64,000 bases of DNA from Argonema galeatum A003/A1 (GTDB lineage: Bacteria > Cyanobacteriota > Cyanobacteriia > Cyanobacteriales > Aerosakkonemataceae): contig NZ_JAIQZM010000002.1 of NCBI RefSeq assembly GCF_023333595.1, positions 51,068 through 115,067 on the forward strand. The letters are read 5' to 3'. Positions 36,975 to 45,734 of this stretch are shown piece after piece (position 1 is the first letter of the stretch; each line of letters opens with the position of its first letter). Both the position numbers and the translations under genes were made by a program. The notes under the pieces were generated by a model, which was given only the letters and a program-made list of their open reading frames with translations, made no database searches and was not told the DNA's origin.

Positions 36975-37253
36975 TTGCTTAACTTAACTTTACTTGCGGC
37001 GGTGCAGTCTACGGTTCCTGCAACACCAGCATGGACTCCGGCTGTAGGATTAGTAATGATTTTATGCAACCTACTTGCCATTGCTATAGGTCGCTTTGCC
37101 ATCAAAAATCCGGGTATTGGCCCAGATCTTCCCGTTGGCAAGCCCGCGCTGTTTAGGAATTTTAACTTGCCGGAATTGCTCGCCACAATGAGTTTTGGAC
37201 ACATTATTGGCACCGGGGTCATTCTGGGACTGACTAACGCGGGTGTCCTTTAA
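36975..37253 (+). CDS. psaK: Photosystem I subunit PsaK (copy 1)
   Basis: PsaK is a small two-helix membrane subunit at the edge of photosystem I. The 92-residue product starts at TTG 36975 with AGGAAAAA seven bases upstream. The first helix holds AVGLVMILCNLLAIAIGRFA and the second GHIIGTGVILGLTNAGVL, the conserved PsaK ending. The middle loop (KNPGIGPDLPVGKPALF) is longer than in copy 2. A second psaK lies 88 bp downstream, so the pair looks like a tandem duplication. One copy may be an alternative form used under stress, as with psaK1/psaK2 elsewhere. Confidence 0.93.
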   Translation: MLNLTLLAAVQSTVPATPAWTPAVGLVMILCNLLAIAIGRFAIKNPGIGPDLPVGKPALFRNFNLPELLATMSFGHIIGTGVILGLTNAGVL

Positions 37254-37341
37254 AAGGCGATCGTTTCTCAATCTCAGCTGTGAGATGGATAGCTGAGTGG
37301 GAGAATAAAAGTGTAAGTTTCTCAATTTAGGAGAAAAAACC

Positions 37342-37599
37342 GTGATTAACTCGATAATTCTAGGCGTACAGTCTACCGTTCCTAGCACACCAGCTTGGTC
37401 TCCCACTATTGGCCTTGTGATGATTATTTGCAATATCCTTGGGCTTGTTATTGTCCGCTTTGCTACCCAAGACCGGGGAAGCAAACCCCCTTCGCCCATA
37501 CCCACACTTGGTCTTCCCCAATTACTAGCGGGTACAAGCTTTGGTCATATCCTGGGCGCTGGCGTCATTTTGGGATTGACCAACGTTGGAGCTATTTAA
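37342..37599 (+). CDS. psaK: Photosystem I subunit PsaK (copy 2)
   Basis: The 85-residue product starts at GTG 37342 with AGGAGAAAAAACC upstream. It has the same two-helix plan as the first copy: PTIGLVMIICNILGLVIVRF and GHILGAGVILGLTNVGAI. The N-termini of both are near-identical in layout (QSTVPATPAW and QSTVPSTPAW), while the loop differs (DRGSKPPSPIPTLGLPQ). A hairpin at about 37690-37720 follows and may be the terminator of the pair. Which copy corresponds to PsaK1 or PsaK2 cannot be decided here. Confidence 0.93.
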   Translation: MINSIILGVQSTVPSTPAWSPTIGLVMIICNILGLVIVRFATQDRGSKPPSPIPTLGLPQLLAGTSFGHILGAGVILGLTNVGAI

Positions 37600-37689
37600 C
37601 TGAATCGGCGTAAGTCCCCCACTATAATGGATACTCCGATTTAGTGGTAGGTACTTCACCTAATTCACCTCTTAGTCCCGCGCTGTCTT

Positions 37690-37720
37690 ATCCCCCCTTT
37701 TTGTCGGTATCTGGGGGGAT
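37690..37720 (+). terminator. Candidate terminator after the psaK pair
   Basis: atcccccc and ggggggat pair around a loop of about 15 bases that contains ttttt. It lies 91 bp after the second psaK stop. The U-run is in the loop and not after the stem, so efficient intrinsic termination is uncertain. The rest of the 319-bp gap before the site-2 protease holds no gene that I can see. Confidence 0.4.
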
Positions 37721-37918
37721 GATAGTGTGGGATAGCAATCATCTTTCTCAAAATAGACTATACTTATGTTGAGAAGAAAGAAAATTAAATTGCCTAGACT
37801 AAAGCACTTCAGACTAAAAGAACCAATTAATTTTCTATGCAGTTCTCAGACTTTTACAATTTGTAGAAAAGGATTACGTTAAATTGGCTCGTCAATATGC
37901 GAGTAAAGGAAATTTTTT

Positions 37919-39166
37919 ATGCAGGCTGGGTGGCGAATTGGGTCTATATTTGGAATTCCGGTGTACATTGACCCCTCATGGCTAATTATTTTAGCTATTT
38001 TCACTTTTGCCAATGGCCGGGATTTGCAACTAGGTTACCCCCAATGGGGGCTGTTGATGGCCTGGGGGATAGGCTTTTTGATGGCTATACTGCTGTTTGG
38101 CTCGGTACTCTTACATGAGTTAGGCCACAGTTTAGTGGCGCGATCGCAGGGCATTAAGGTCAGCTCTATTACGCTGTTTCTGTTTGGGGGGATTGCTTCA
38201 ATTGACCGAGAATCTAAAACGCCGGGATTAGCGTTTCAAGTGGCGATCGCAGGCCCAGCCGTTAGTATAACCCTGTTCGCACTACTGGGCGTGCTGACTT
38301 ACCTTTTGCCACAGTCGAGTCCAGCAGAAGTTTTAGTAGCAGATTTAGCTAGCATCAACTTGGTTTTAGCCCTGTTTAACCTTATTCCGGGCCTTCCTTT
38401 GGATGGAGGGCAGATTTTGAAAGCAGCGGTATGGAAGATTAAGGGCGATCGCTTTCAAGGTATCCATTGGGCAGCTCGCACGGGACAAGTGCTAGGATGG
38501 TCGGCAATTATCTTGAGTGCGATCGCCTTCCTAAACACCAGAGATCCCGGTACACTCTGGATTGCCCTACTCGGCTGGTTTGTCTTGCGGAATGCCAGCG
38601 CTTACGACCAAATAACCAACGTTCAAGAAATTTTGTTGCAGCTAACAGCCGCAGACGCAATGACGAGCGAATTTCGCGTCATCGATGCAGACATGAAGCT
38701 GCGGCTGTTTGCAGATAATTACCTCCTAGAAAGCACCCAGCAGCAGGTCTACTTCGCTGCTTCTGACGGTCGCTATCGCGGTTTAGTCTCAGTTGAGGAG
38801 TTCCGTTCGGTAGAACGCAGTCGCTGGGAAACTGACACGGTTTATAGTATTGTCAAGCCTCTTAATGCGATCGATACCGTTGAAGAAAAGACGCCTTTGG
38901 TGGAAGCGATCAACCGCATGGAAACCGACAAATTACCTAGAATCACAGTGCTTTCACCCGCAGGCACTGTCGCAGGTATCATCGATAGGGGTGATATTGT
39001 CCGGGCAATGGCCGAAAAGCTGAAGGTAAAAATATCGGAAGCGCAAATTAAGCGGATCAAAGAAGAGGGTAGCTATCCTCCAGGATTGCCAATTCCTGCT
39101 CTAGCCGAAGCAGCAGTAGAGTCACTACCAACACAAAAAAATCAATCGCTATCGGCTTCAAAGTAG
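37919..39166 (+). CDS. Site-2 protease family zinc metalloprotease with CBS region
   Basis: The 415-residue membrane protease has the HExxH motif in LLHELGHSLVARSQG (His66, Glu67, His70) within a hydrophobic region, and the second metal/structural motif in NLIPGLPLDGGQIL near residue 160. About six membrane segments precede residue 215. The C-terminal 170 residues form paired CBS-like domains (TAADAMTSEFRVIDADMKL, TPLVEAINRMETDKLPRITV, AGIIDRGDIVRAM), which usually bind nucleotides. It would cut membrane-bound regulators inside the bilayer. Its partner regulator is not encoded nearby. ATG 37919. Confidence 0.9.
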   Translation: MQAGWRIGSIFGIPVYIDPSWLIILAIFTFANGRDLQLGYPQWGLLMAWGIGFLMAILLFGSVLLHELGHSLVARSQGIKVSSITLFLFGGIASIDRESKTPGLAFQVAIAGPAVSITLFALLGVLTYLLPQSSPAEVLVADLASINLVLALFNLIPGLPLDGGQILKAAVWKIKGDRFQGIHWAARTGQVLGWSAIILSAIAFLNTRDPGTLWIALLGWFVLRNASAYDQITNVQEILLQLTAADAMTSEFRVIDADMKLRLFADNYLLESTQQQVYFAASDGRYRGLVSVEEFRSVERSRWETDTVYSIVKPLNAIDTVEEKTPLVEAINRMETDKLPRITVLSPAGTVAGIIDRGDIVRAMAEKLKVKISEAQIKRIKEEGSYPPGLPIPALAEAAVESLPTQKNQSLSASK

Positions 39167-39303
39167 TTTTCTGCGATTTCTCCAAGCTGTCGTGGCTATT
39201 TAGGCGCTAACGTCAAGTGAATTAATTAGGAGAAGTTAGCCTATTCAATTTGTTCGTTCTATATTATATATACGCTTCTGCTTCTAATCAAGAGGTAATA
39301 AGA

Positions 39304-39387
39304 ATGGCCTTTTTTTTCATAGTGCCACTGGCTATTGTCCTGGTAGCTGTCTATATCTTTAAGAATTCCGCAGACGAGAAATTTTGA
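39304..39387 (+). CDS. Candidate 27-residue single-helix membrane protein
   Basis: The ATG at 39304 is preceded by AGAGG at 39291-39295. The frame encodes MAFFFIVPLAIVLVAVYIFK followed by a short polar tail ending in DEKF and TGA. The layout (one hydrophobic helix of about 17 residues, charged C-terminal tail) is that of small photosystem or cytochrome b6f subunits, but I cannot match it to PsbM, PetN, PetL, PetM, PsaM or Psb30. It is followed by a perfect 22-bp hairpin, so it may be an independent small transcript. Confidence 0.5.
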   Translation: MAFFFIVPLAIVLVAVYIFKNSADEKF

Positions 39388-39422
39388 CTCATGCTAACTA
39401 AAAAGCTTGATTTATCAAATGC

Positions 39423-39470
39423 GCCTTATATCCCCAACTATACCGTTAGGTATAGTTGGGGATATAAGGC
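39423..39470. terminator. Perfect 22-bp stem hairpin
   Basis: gccttatatccccaactata at 39423 is exactly mirrored to 39470 around the loop gtta. It lies 35 bp after the small ORF and 15 bp after the end of the minus-strand ligase-family gene. It has no U-run, so it may serve as a bidirectional boundary or RNA-stabilising hairpin. Confidence 0.65.
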
Positions 39471-39485
39471 GGGCTAGCAGCGCGG

Positions 39486-40217
39486 TCAAGAGTTTGTCAT
39501 AATAGCTTGCCATTCCACCTCTGATAAGGGTTGCATTACTAGCCGAGCATCGAAACAGCGCTCGGCGGCAACACTCAGAGCATCTATAACAGTTTGAAAC
39601 AAAGCTTCTGTGCGATCGGGAATAGGTTTGTCTGCTGGCGGCGGTGCAGCAGAATCAAACACCTGAGCGAAAAAAGCGTCATCTGGCTGCAAACGCATTG
39701 AACCATGCTGCAAAATAGCATTGCCGCGACAAAGTTGAGCGCTGCCAATTAACTTGCAATTATTAGCCGATACTAAATCGGCACCTGTGGCGGTGCCAAA
39801 ACAGTTGGGGTTGTGAATATAACCGCGCCCAGCATTACCGTAGTGTAACTCCACGCCGAGCTTGAGCCAACCAGCAATCAAAAACTCACAAAGAGTTTGA
39901 TAAACCTGGGTGCGACTACCAGTTAATCCAGAAGTAACGACAGCGTAAGTTAAATCTCCTTGGTGCAGCACAGCACGTCCACCAGTAGGACGCCTCACCA
40001 ATTCTACCCGCTGTCCTTGCCAAGTCAGGTGACGCCAAAATTCGGGCCACCGACGCTGATGATATCCTAGAGAAATTGCTGGTGGCGACCAGGTGTAAAA
40101 CCGCAAAGTAGGAGGATGCAAACCTTTGCGGTGCTGTTCTAGCAACCAAAGATCGATCGCCATTTGCACCCTACCTGGAGCTGAAAGCAGCGGAATTAGA
40201 CGCCAAGAATTAGTCAT
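39486..40217 (-). CDS. Lipoate/biotin protein ligase-family protein (LplA/LipM-like)
   Basis: The 243-residue product carries the hallmark ligase segment RRPTGGRAVLHQGDLTYAVV and the catalytic-lysine region CKLIGSAQLCRGNAILQHG. The start (WRLIPLLSAPGRVQMAIDLW) and SPPAISLGYHQR are also typical. Such proteins attach lipoate, octanoate or biotin to carrier domains. Without comparison I cannot say whether it is a lipoate ligase or an octanoyltransferase. ATG 40217; the gap to the next gene holds a short tandem repeat. Confidence 0.85.
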   Translation of the reverse strand: MTNSWRLIPLLSAPGRVQMAIDLWLLEQHRKGLHPPTLRFYTWSPPAISLGYHQRRWPEFWRHLTWQGQRVELVRRPTGGRAVLHQGDLTYAVVTSGLTGSRTQVYQTLCEFLIAGWLKLGVELHYGNAGRGYIHNPNCFGTATGADLVSANNCKLIGSAQLCRGNAILQHGSMRLQPDDAFFAQVFDSAAPPPADKPIPDRTEALFQTVIDALSVAAERCFDARLVMQPLSEVEWQAIMTNS

Positions 40218-40261
40218 TTGTCAATACTCAATAGTCATTTGTTCATAGTTCATGGTTCATA

Positions 40262-40305
40262 GCAATGACCAATGACCGATGACCAATGACCGATGACTAT
40301 TGACC
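40262..40305. repeat. Short tandem repeat (caatgaccgatgac)
   Basis: Units of atgaccaatgaccg repeat about three times between the ligase-family gene and the YbjN-like gene, overlapping the stop region of the latter. No gene is affected. Confidence 0.65.
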
Positions 40306-40794
40306 AAATTGCTCCTGCAAGAGTTCGTCGTTGTTATCTGCGATCGTAGCCACAATTGTGATGGTGCGGGAGACTTCGCCAGGGGAAAGCTCAGCCACAG
40401 TACGACTTGATATCACAACCACTCGATCGTTGACAATTGCGAAACGAGCCTCAAAAGTTTCAGCGCCGTTCATTTCTAGAAGCTTACGCATTAATTGCAG
40501 TTCGTCTTTAGCAGGTAGCCCCAGCACTGAAGACCAAACCGTCAAAGTGTCATCATCCGTCGAACCAGTGAGCTGTACAAACACCTCAACACTACCATAC
40601 TTAAACTTCCACAGATGACCAACCTCAGTCTGACTGACCATCGCGCTGTCTTCCTGTGCCATGCTGGAGATGACGGTTTGAATCACCTCCACATAATTGA
40701 CTCCCGTTGCTTCCTGTAGTAGCTTGTCTACTACCTCGTTGCTAGATAAGGTTTGAGTAGCAACTGTTTCCGCATCTGGCTGGTAAGTCGTCAT
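40297..40794 (-). CDS. YbjN-domain protein
   Basis: The product has 165 residues. The core (VEVFVQLTGSTDDDTLTVWS, LPAKDELQLMRKLLEMNGAE, RVVVISSRTVAELSPGEVSR) follows the YbjN/type III secretion chaperone-like fold: a beta sheet with helices and the LxxKLLExN motif. Such proteins are thought to act as chaperones or regulators; no enzyme motif is present. The N-terminal 35 residues are probably disordered. It stands alone between the ligase-family gene and a methyltransferase gene. Confidence 0.8.
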   Translation of the reverse strand: MTTYQPDAETVATQTLSSNEVVDKLLQEATGVNYVEVIQTVISSMAQEDSAMVSQTEVGHLWKFKYGSVEVFVQLTGSTDDDTLTVWSSVLGLPAKDELQLMRKLLEMNGAETFEARFAIVNDRVVVISSRTVAELSPGEVSRTITIVATIADNNDELLQEQFGQ

Positions 40795-40954
40795 AAAATA
40801 TTTCTGTTTGCGCTTCGTTGGGATATGTCTGAACCAACTGTATCCTCTAGAGATACGCTGCTGGACAGCTTATTAATTATTTTTTTTATAGAATTGCACA
40901 AAAGATCGGGCGATCGGCTAGAGTTTAGGCGATCGCCCTCATCATATTTCCCAC

Positions 40955-42019
40955 TTACGACTCAGATGGTTTGTGTGCAATCCAATACTTGCTCACAAAG
41001 TGGACTTCAGTAGAAATATCCCTAAAGCCTGCTTTCTCCAAACGTTCCACCAAATCATCAGTGGTGTAATGCTTGTAGTAGGGTTCGTGGAACATCGCTG
41101 GAAAATTTTCCATCATCGACATGAAATCGGGAGAATCGCTGACCTGAATTGAGTCGCAGATCGCAAAAACTCCCCCTGGCTTAGTCACCCGGAAACATTC
41201 CTCGATCGTCCGCTGACGCACCGCCGCAGGTAGCTCGTGGAATAGAAAAACGCTACTTACTGCATGGAAATAATTATCCAAGTAAGGTAGTTCCTCGACG
41301 TTAGCCTGGAGGAGCTGCGGCAATTCATCTGGATTTTCAGATAACAGCTGATTTGCCTTCCGCAAATAAGCTGGTGAAAGATCCATACCAAAGATGGATG
41401 CTTGTGGCAGAACGCCACGGATAAATTTCAGAGTCCGACCAGTCCCGCAAGCTACGTCTAAAACCCGGATTTGCTGAGGCGCAGTCGAACTAAAAGCTTT
41501 CAACCCTTCCTTGAGGGGAGCTAAAATTCGCCGCCGCATCGCATCTGCTGCGCCGTTAAAGAGAATTTCCACCTGCAAGTCATAGAGATTGGCTGACATA
41601 TCGCTCAAGTAGCCGTCAGTCTGGTAATGGAAGTTTTGCAAGTAGTAGCTGGGATAACCAACCTTCTCAATCTCTGGCGAAAACTCCTGATATCTCTTCT
41701 GGTTGGCCCGCTGCTTGATTTGCGGCAGATCCAACAAAATCGCCGGATAGAAGCGAAAAAAGTCTGACCAGGCGTTATCGAAAAGCAAGCTGGAGGGATA
41801 TACAGCTTGTTCGGCATCCTGCCAATCTGCTTCGAGCAGTCGATCGAGCTTTTGTTGAAGTTTTAGTAAAATCTCAGGGCCCAGAGGTTTAAGATTCTGA
41901 TTATCAGAAGGATAAATCAAGTTCAGCAACTGCGAACTTAAAGTTTTGTGAGCTAGACCAAAGTAACTTTTGCCCTGCTGAAAAGTCTGATAGGCCAGTT
42001 TTGTTAGGGTGTCAGACAT
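40955..42019 (-). CDS. SAM-dependent methyltransferase with N-terminal extension
   Basis: The product has 354 residues. The first about 175 residues are a helical region (AYQTFQQGKSYFGLAHKTLS, KLDRLLEADWQDAEQAVYPS) without a recognised domain. The methyltransferase core follows with motif I IRVLDVACGTGRTLKFIRG, the acidic end IFGMDLSPAYLRKANQ, FHAVSSVFLFHELP and RVTKPGGVFAICDSIQV. It is a conserved cyanobacterial type; the substrate is unknown. The start ATG is at 42019. Confidence 0.83.
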   Translation of the reverse strand: MSDTLTKLAYQTFQQGKSYFGLAHKTLSSQLLNLIYPSDNQNLKPLGPEILLKLQQKLDRLLEADWQDAEQAVYPSSLLFDNAWSDFFRFYPAILLDLPQIKQRANQKRYQEFSPEIEKVGYPSYYLQNFHYQTDGYLSDMSANLYDLQVEILFNGAADAMRRRILAPLKEGLKAFSSTAPQQIRVLDVACGTGRTLKFIRGVLPQASIFGMDLSPAYLRKANQLLSENPDELPQLLQANVEELPYLDNYFHAVSSVFLFHELPAAVRQRTIEECFRVTKPGGVFAICDSIQVSDSPDFMSMMENFPAMFHEPYYKHYTTDDLVERLEKAGFRDISTEVHFVSKYWIAHKPSES

Positions 42020-42427
42020 GGGAATGGCTTGCTCGATTTTAGATGGGTAGCTATTTACTGTAAATAATTGTAACGAAAAAATCCCTAATCTTTCCCTCTA
42101 CCCATAGGCTGCGTTGCAGCGCAATCGCAAAGTGCTGAGTACTGAGTACTCAATACTGTCCTAACTTATGTGACTTTAGCGAGAATGTGAAGAATTGTAA
42201 CGAAAAAATACAGACTTCCTGGATACAAAAACAGCCACCAACAGGGTGGCTGGGCTAGTCAGAGGCGATTTATCGCTAAGGATGCTTTAAATCGATCGAG
42301 ACTTACGCAGGATAAAGAGAAATCTTTGTTTTGTGTAGGGGTTAGGGACAAGGAGCAATCCCAATACCCCGCACCCCACACAAGCGTCAAAACAGACAAG
42401 CAAGGCGCGTAAGTCCTGCTGTTGGCC
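42020..42427. other. Intergenic region between glnA and a methyltransferase gene
   Basis: There is no gene. It contains the glnA terminator at 42232-42252, a run of gtactgagtactcaat, and a pair of inverted short repeats gacttacgcaggat (about 42300) and gcgcgtaagtcctgctg (about 42406-42422) flanking 100 bp, of the same family as the repeats near 31191. Confidence 0.55.
42232..42252 (-). terminator. Rho-independent terminator of glnA
   Basis: On the minus strand the stem CAGCCACC/GGTGGCTG with a five-base loop is followed directly by TTTTTG. It lies about 175 bp after the glnA stop. It is oriented for transcription leaving glnA. Confidence 0.7.
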
Positions 42428-43846
42428 TTAGCAATCGTAGTAGAGGGCGAACTCGTAGGGATGGGGACGTAGCCGCATCGGGTTGACTTCCTTGTCGAGT
42501 TTGTAGGAAATCCAGGTTTGAATCAAGTCTTCGGTGAAGACCCCTGTATCGGTCAAGAAAGCGTGGTCTTTCTCCAAAGCCTCCAGCGCCCCTTCCAGAG
42601 AACCAGGAGTGGAAGGAACCTTAGCCAATTCTGCTGGGCTCAGTTCGTAGATATCCACATCTAGAGGTTCGCCTGGGTCAATTTGGTTCTTGATCCCATC
42701 AATACCGGCGCAAAGCATAGCCGCAAACGCCAGGTATGGGTTACAAGTGGCATCGGGACAGCGGAACTCTAAGCGCTTCGCCTTGGGATTGGTGCCAGAC
42801 AGGGGAATGCGGATAGAAGCGGATCGGTTACCTTGGGAATAAGCCAAGTTTACGGGTGCTTCAAATCCAGGCACCAACCGCTTGTAGGAATTGGTAGTGG
42901 GGTTGGTGATTGCCAAGAGTGCTGGGGCGTGCTTGAGCAAACCACCGATATAATGCAGCGCCATTTGGCTCAAGCCAGCGTATTTATCGCCTGCAAACAG
43001 GGGCTGTCCGTCTTTCCAAATGGATTGGTGGGTGTGCATCCCGGAACCGTTGTCCTGAAACAGCGGTTTCGGCATGAATGTGACTGTCTTGCCATATTTC
43101 TTGGCAACGTTCTTGATGACATATTTGTAAGTCATCAAGTCGTCAGCCGCTTTTACTAAGGTTGAGAAGCGAATTCCCAGTTCGTTTTGACCGCCAGTGG
43201 CTACTTCGTGGTGATGCTTTTCAATTGGTACGCCGCACTTTTCCATTGTTAGCAGCATTTCTGTGCGGATATCTTGCTGGGTGTCGGTGGGTGGAACCGG
43301 GAAGTAACCTTCTTTGTAACGAGGCTTGTAGCCAAGGTTCGGGCCTTCTTCTTTACCGGAGTTCCAACGACCTTCTACTGAGTCTATGTAGTAGTAGCCT
43401 TTGTTCTCGGTTTGGTCGAAACGGACATCATCAAAGATGAAGAACTCGGCTTCTGGGCCAATAAAGGCCACATCGCCAAGGCCGGTAGAAATCAGGTAGT
43501 CTACTGCTTTCTGAGCAATGGTGCGGGGGTCGCGGTTGTAAGGTTGGCCGGTACGGGGTTCCTTGATGCTACAGATCATGCTCAAGGTTTTTTCTTTCAT
43601 GAATGGGTCGATCCAAGCTGTGGTTGGATCTGGCACCATCATCATGTCTGACTCGTTAATGGCTTTCCAACCCCGAATGCTGGAACCGTCGAATGCTACG
43701 CCATCTAGGAAGGAGCTTTCGTCAATTTGGCTGCGATGGAAAGAACAGTGTTGCCAAATACCTGGCATATCGATAAATTTCAGGTCGATAATTTGGATGT
43801 CTTCCTGCTGGATCCAATTCAATACGTCTTGCGGGGTCTGGGCCAT
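42428..43846 (-). CDS. glnA: Glutamine synthetase type I
   Basis: GlnA joins ammonium to glutamate and is the entry point for nitrogen. The 472-residue length is standard for dodecameric GSI. Conserved stretches are [16 protein letters not shown] near the start, [55 protein letters not shown] and [20 protein letters not shown]. The C-terminus ([18 protein letters not shown]) is the cyanobacterial type. AAGGAG precedes ATG 43846. The upstream region holds a candidate NtcA-type promoter. No gene for an inactivating factor is seen nearby. Confidence 0.97.
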   Translation of the reverse strand: MAQTPQDVLNWIQQEDIQIIDLKFIDMPGIWQHCSFHRSQIDESSFLDGVAFDGSSIRGWKAINESDMMMVPDPTTAWIDPFMKEKTLSMICSIKEPRTGQPYNRDPRTIAQKAVDYLISTGLGDVAFIGPEAEFFIFDDVRFDQTENKGYYYIDSVEGRWNSGKEEGPNLGYKPRYKEGYFPVPPTDTQQDIRTEMLLTMEKCGVPIEKHHHEVATGGQNELGIRFSTLVKAADDLMTYKYVIKNVAKKYGKTVTFMPKPLFQDNGSGMHTHQSIWKDGQPLFAGDKYAGLSQMALHYIGGLLKHAPALLAITNPTTNSYKRLVPGFEAPVNLAYSQGNRSASIRIPLSGTNPKAKRLEFRCPDATCNPYLAFAAMLCAGIDGIKNQIDPGEPLDVDIYELSPAELAKVPSTPGSLEGALEALEKDHAFLTDTGVFTEDLIQTWISYKLDKEVNPMRLRPHPYEFALYYDC

Positions 43847-44322
43847 AAATTAGCTCCTTGATTTTCTGTGCCAGCTTTAAGCTTGGATAATGATAATGAG
43901 TGGAAGTGAAGCGTCAGGTCAAGGGGAGTACAGCTTAAATTTTGTTTAATTCACCGTCGTATTGAACAGAATAAGTCTGGCTGGGTTGATCTGACCTCTA
44001 GACAATAACTGGCGGAAAGTCCCCTGGATGGGGGCAAGTTTAGCTTCGGGACAGATGAAACTGAGCTATCTGGGTTCGTCCCAGATCTGGCTAAGTGCCA
44101 GATCGCTCATGATTGATGCCTAAAAACTTAGTGTACCTGCATCATGCTAAAGACAGAGCTAAGGATATTTTGTATCTTAAATTACAAGATCTTGGCCTTC
44201 TGGGACACCAGGAATATTAAAAAAAAATTAAATTTTGTAGCTAAGTTAACAGAATGCTGTTTTCTAGCTCGGTTTGATATATAAAATGGTATCAATAACT
44301 ACAGTTTATAGAGGAAATAAGA
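43847..44322. other. glnA / 44323 divergent intergenic region
   Basis: It serves the divergent start regions of glnA and the hypothetical gene at 44323. It contains the NtcA-like site at 43918-43931 and hairpins near 44068-44086 (atctgggttcgtcccagat) and 44090-44104 (ctggctaagtgccag). I see no gene and no glutamine riboswitch. Confidence 0.5.
43890..43931 (-). promoter_or_regulatory. Candidate NtcA-activated promoter of glnA
   Basis: On the minus strand GTA-N8-GAC (GTACTCCCCTTGAC, 43918-43931) differs by one base from the NtcA palindrome GTA-N8-TAC. It is followed exactly 22 bp later by TATCAT (43890-43895), which fits the TAN3T -10 box of class II NtcA promoters. It lies 44-85 bp upstream of the glnA start. 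glnA is a known NtcA target in other cyanobacteria. Confidence 0.5.
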
Positions 44323-44613
44323 ATGGCTTTTAAATTGCAGGCAGATTTTGAGGATCGGGAAGCGCTCCAGTACCGTCCAGGACAGCGGGTTGAGTTGAAG
44401 CGGCGATCGGGCGTTGTGGATATTATTGCAGAGTATGACCCGATGATGGTGCCGCCGATCTGGTTGGTGAATGACCCGCAGCCGCGATATCCAGAGGAGT
44501 TGAATTTGCTCCCCAATCTGGTCATGGATTGGTTCAGGTCTTCTAGCCGCGAGAAGGTTCAGTATCCAGTCTGCCGGTTGAGCGATCGCACCAGAGAAAA
44601 AGTTCTTGCTTAG
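44323..44613 (+). CDS. Conserved hypothetical protein
   Basis: The product has 96 residues. It begins MAFKLQADFEDREALQYRPG and contains a tight beta-rich segment (RVELKRRSGVVDIIAEYDPM) and MVPPIWLVNDPQPRYPEELN. It appears soluble and has no membrane segment or known catalytic motif. I do not recognise the family. It lies 245 bp upstream of apcF on the same strand, and the gap has no gene. ATG 44323 follows AGAGGAAATAAGA. Confidence 0.65.
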   Translation: MAFKLQADFEDREALQYRPGQRVELKRRSGVVDIIAEYDPMMVPPIWLVNDPQPRYPEELNLLPNLVMDWFRSSSREKVQYPVCRLSDRTREKVLA

Positions 44614-44857
44614 TCTGGCTCTTCCCTTGGGATAATGCAGCGGGATTCAACTTTTGGGCGATCGTTTTGTTGTAAACTACAATCGGCTATCTATGCCAAG
44701 CAAAAACGATTGTGCTTCCTGGCTTAGCTTTGTGAATGTAGAGCTTAAGCTTTGGAGGTAGTGTGCCAGTCCGATGGTTAGCAAAACGGGTGCTGGGCAC
44801 GCAAAGGTAATTCAGCAATAGCAAAACCCCGATAGTAATCACTGGGAGAGCAATTTC

Positions 44858-45367
44858 ATGCGGGACGCAGTAACAAATCTGATTAGAAATTACGATGTTA
44901 GCGGTCGGTATTTAGACCGGAATGGTATCGATACGCTGAAAGCTTATTTTGAGACGGGTACGGCGCGGGTTGCGGCGGCGGCTGTGATTAATGGTAATGC
45001 GGCGGCAATTGTCAAGCAGGCTGGTTTGCGGTTGTTTGAAGAACTGCCGGAACTGATTCGCCCCGGTGGAAATGCTTACACGACTCGTCGCTATGCCGCC
45101 TGTCTGCGGGATATGGATTATTATTTGCGCTATGCCAGCTATGCTTTGGTGGCAGGCGATACGAATGTGCTGGATGAGCGGGTGCTGCAAGGGTTGCGGG
45201 AAACTTACAATTCTTTAGGTGTACCGATCGGCCCAACGGTGCGCGGTATCCAGATTATGAAAGATATTGTGAAAGAACAAGTGGCAGCTGCTGGGATTGT
45301 AAATACGGCGTTTGTGGATCAGCCTTTTGACCATCTGACTCGCGAGTTTAGCGAACAAGATGTTTAA
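44858..45367 (+). CDS. apcF: Allophycocyanin beta-18 subunit
   Basis: ApcF is a core component of the phycobilisome that sits next to the terminal emitter ApcE and helps pass energy to the photosystems. The 169-residue product has the bilin Cys in YAACLRDMDYYLRYASYAL, preceded by the conserved GGNAYTTRR with the Asn that is usually methylated. The start MRDAVTNLIRNYDVSGRYLD and the end are of the beta-18 type and not ApcB. It stands alone, as apcF commonly does. ATG 44858 follows TGGGAGAGC. Confidence 0.94.
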   Translation: MRDAVTNLIRNYDVSGRYLDRNGIDTLKAYFETGTARVAAAAVINGNAAAIVKQAGLRLFEELPELIRPGGNAYTTRRYAACLRDMDYYLRYASYALVAGDTNVLDERVLQGLRETYNSLGVPIGPTVRGIQIMKDIVKEQVAAAGIVNTAFVDQPFDHLTREFSEQDV

Positions 45368-45734
45368 ATTTTAGATATTGGATTTTAGATGGAATCTAAA
45401 ATCTGAAATCTGGTCTACAAAAATAAGGGGCAGGCAAGTTGTCTACCCTACAATAAGAGCGATCGCGTTTTTTTCCTGGTGAGGGGATGGAGTGCGATCG
45501 CTCAATCAATTTTGGATTTTAGATTTTGGATTTTGGATTTTAGTCATTTCCCCCCTTTGCCCCCTAGCCCCCCAAATCTGGGGGTAACAAGACTCTTCTC
45601 CCCCCAGATTTGGGGGGCTAGGGGGGCAAAACCTTGGTTAGTGCCTAAGTCCTGTATAACTTATAATTTTAGAAGATGATAGTTAGTATTTAACAAGAAC
45701 AATGGGTAGTCCCTGACAGTTTAAGCTGTTTAAT
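45368..45734. other. Intergenic region with long inverted repeats
   Basis: There is no gene. Near 45480-45540 there are copies of ttttggattttagattttgg. Near 45555-45629 cccctagccccccaaatctg is mirrored by cagatttggggggctagggg; this is the same family as the palindromes at 31190-31450. A short plus-strand frame at 45479-45679 runs through these repeats and is not a credible gene. Confidence 0.55.

Noticed and set aside
43847..44322. Possible glutamine riboswitch upstream of glnA
   Set aside because: I could not find the conserved core of the glnA RNA; the hairpins present lie upstream of the likely promoter, outside the leader.
44323..44613. Ferredoxin-thioredoxin reductase variable chain
   Set aside because: Length and the basic/acidic pattern suggested it, but the sequence does not follow FtrV as I know it; left as hypothetical.
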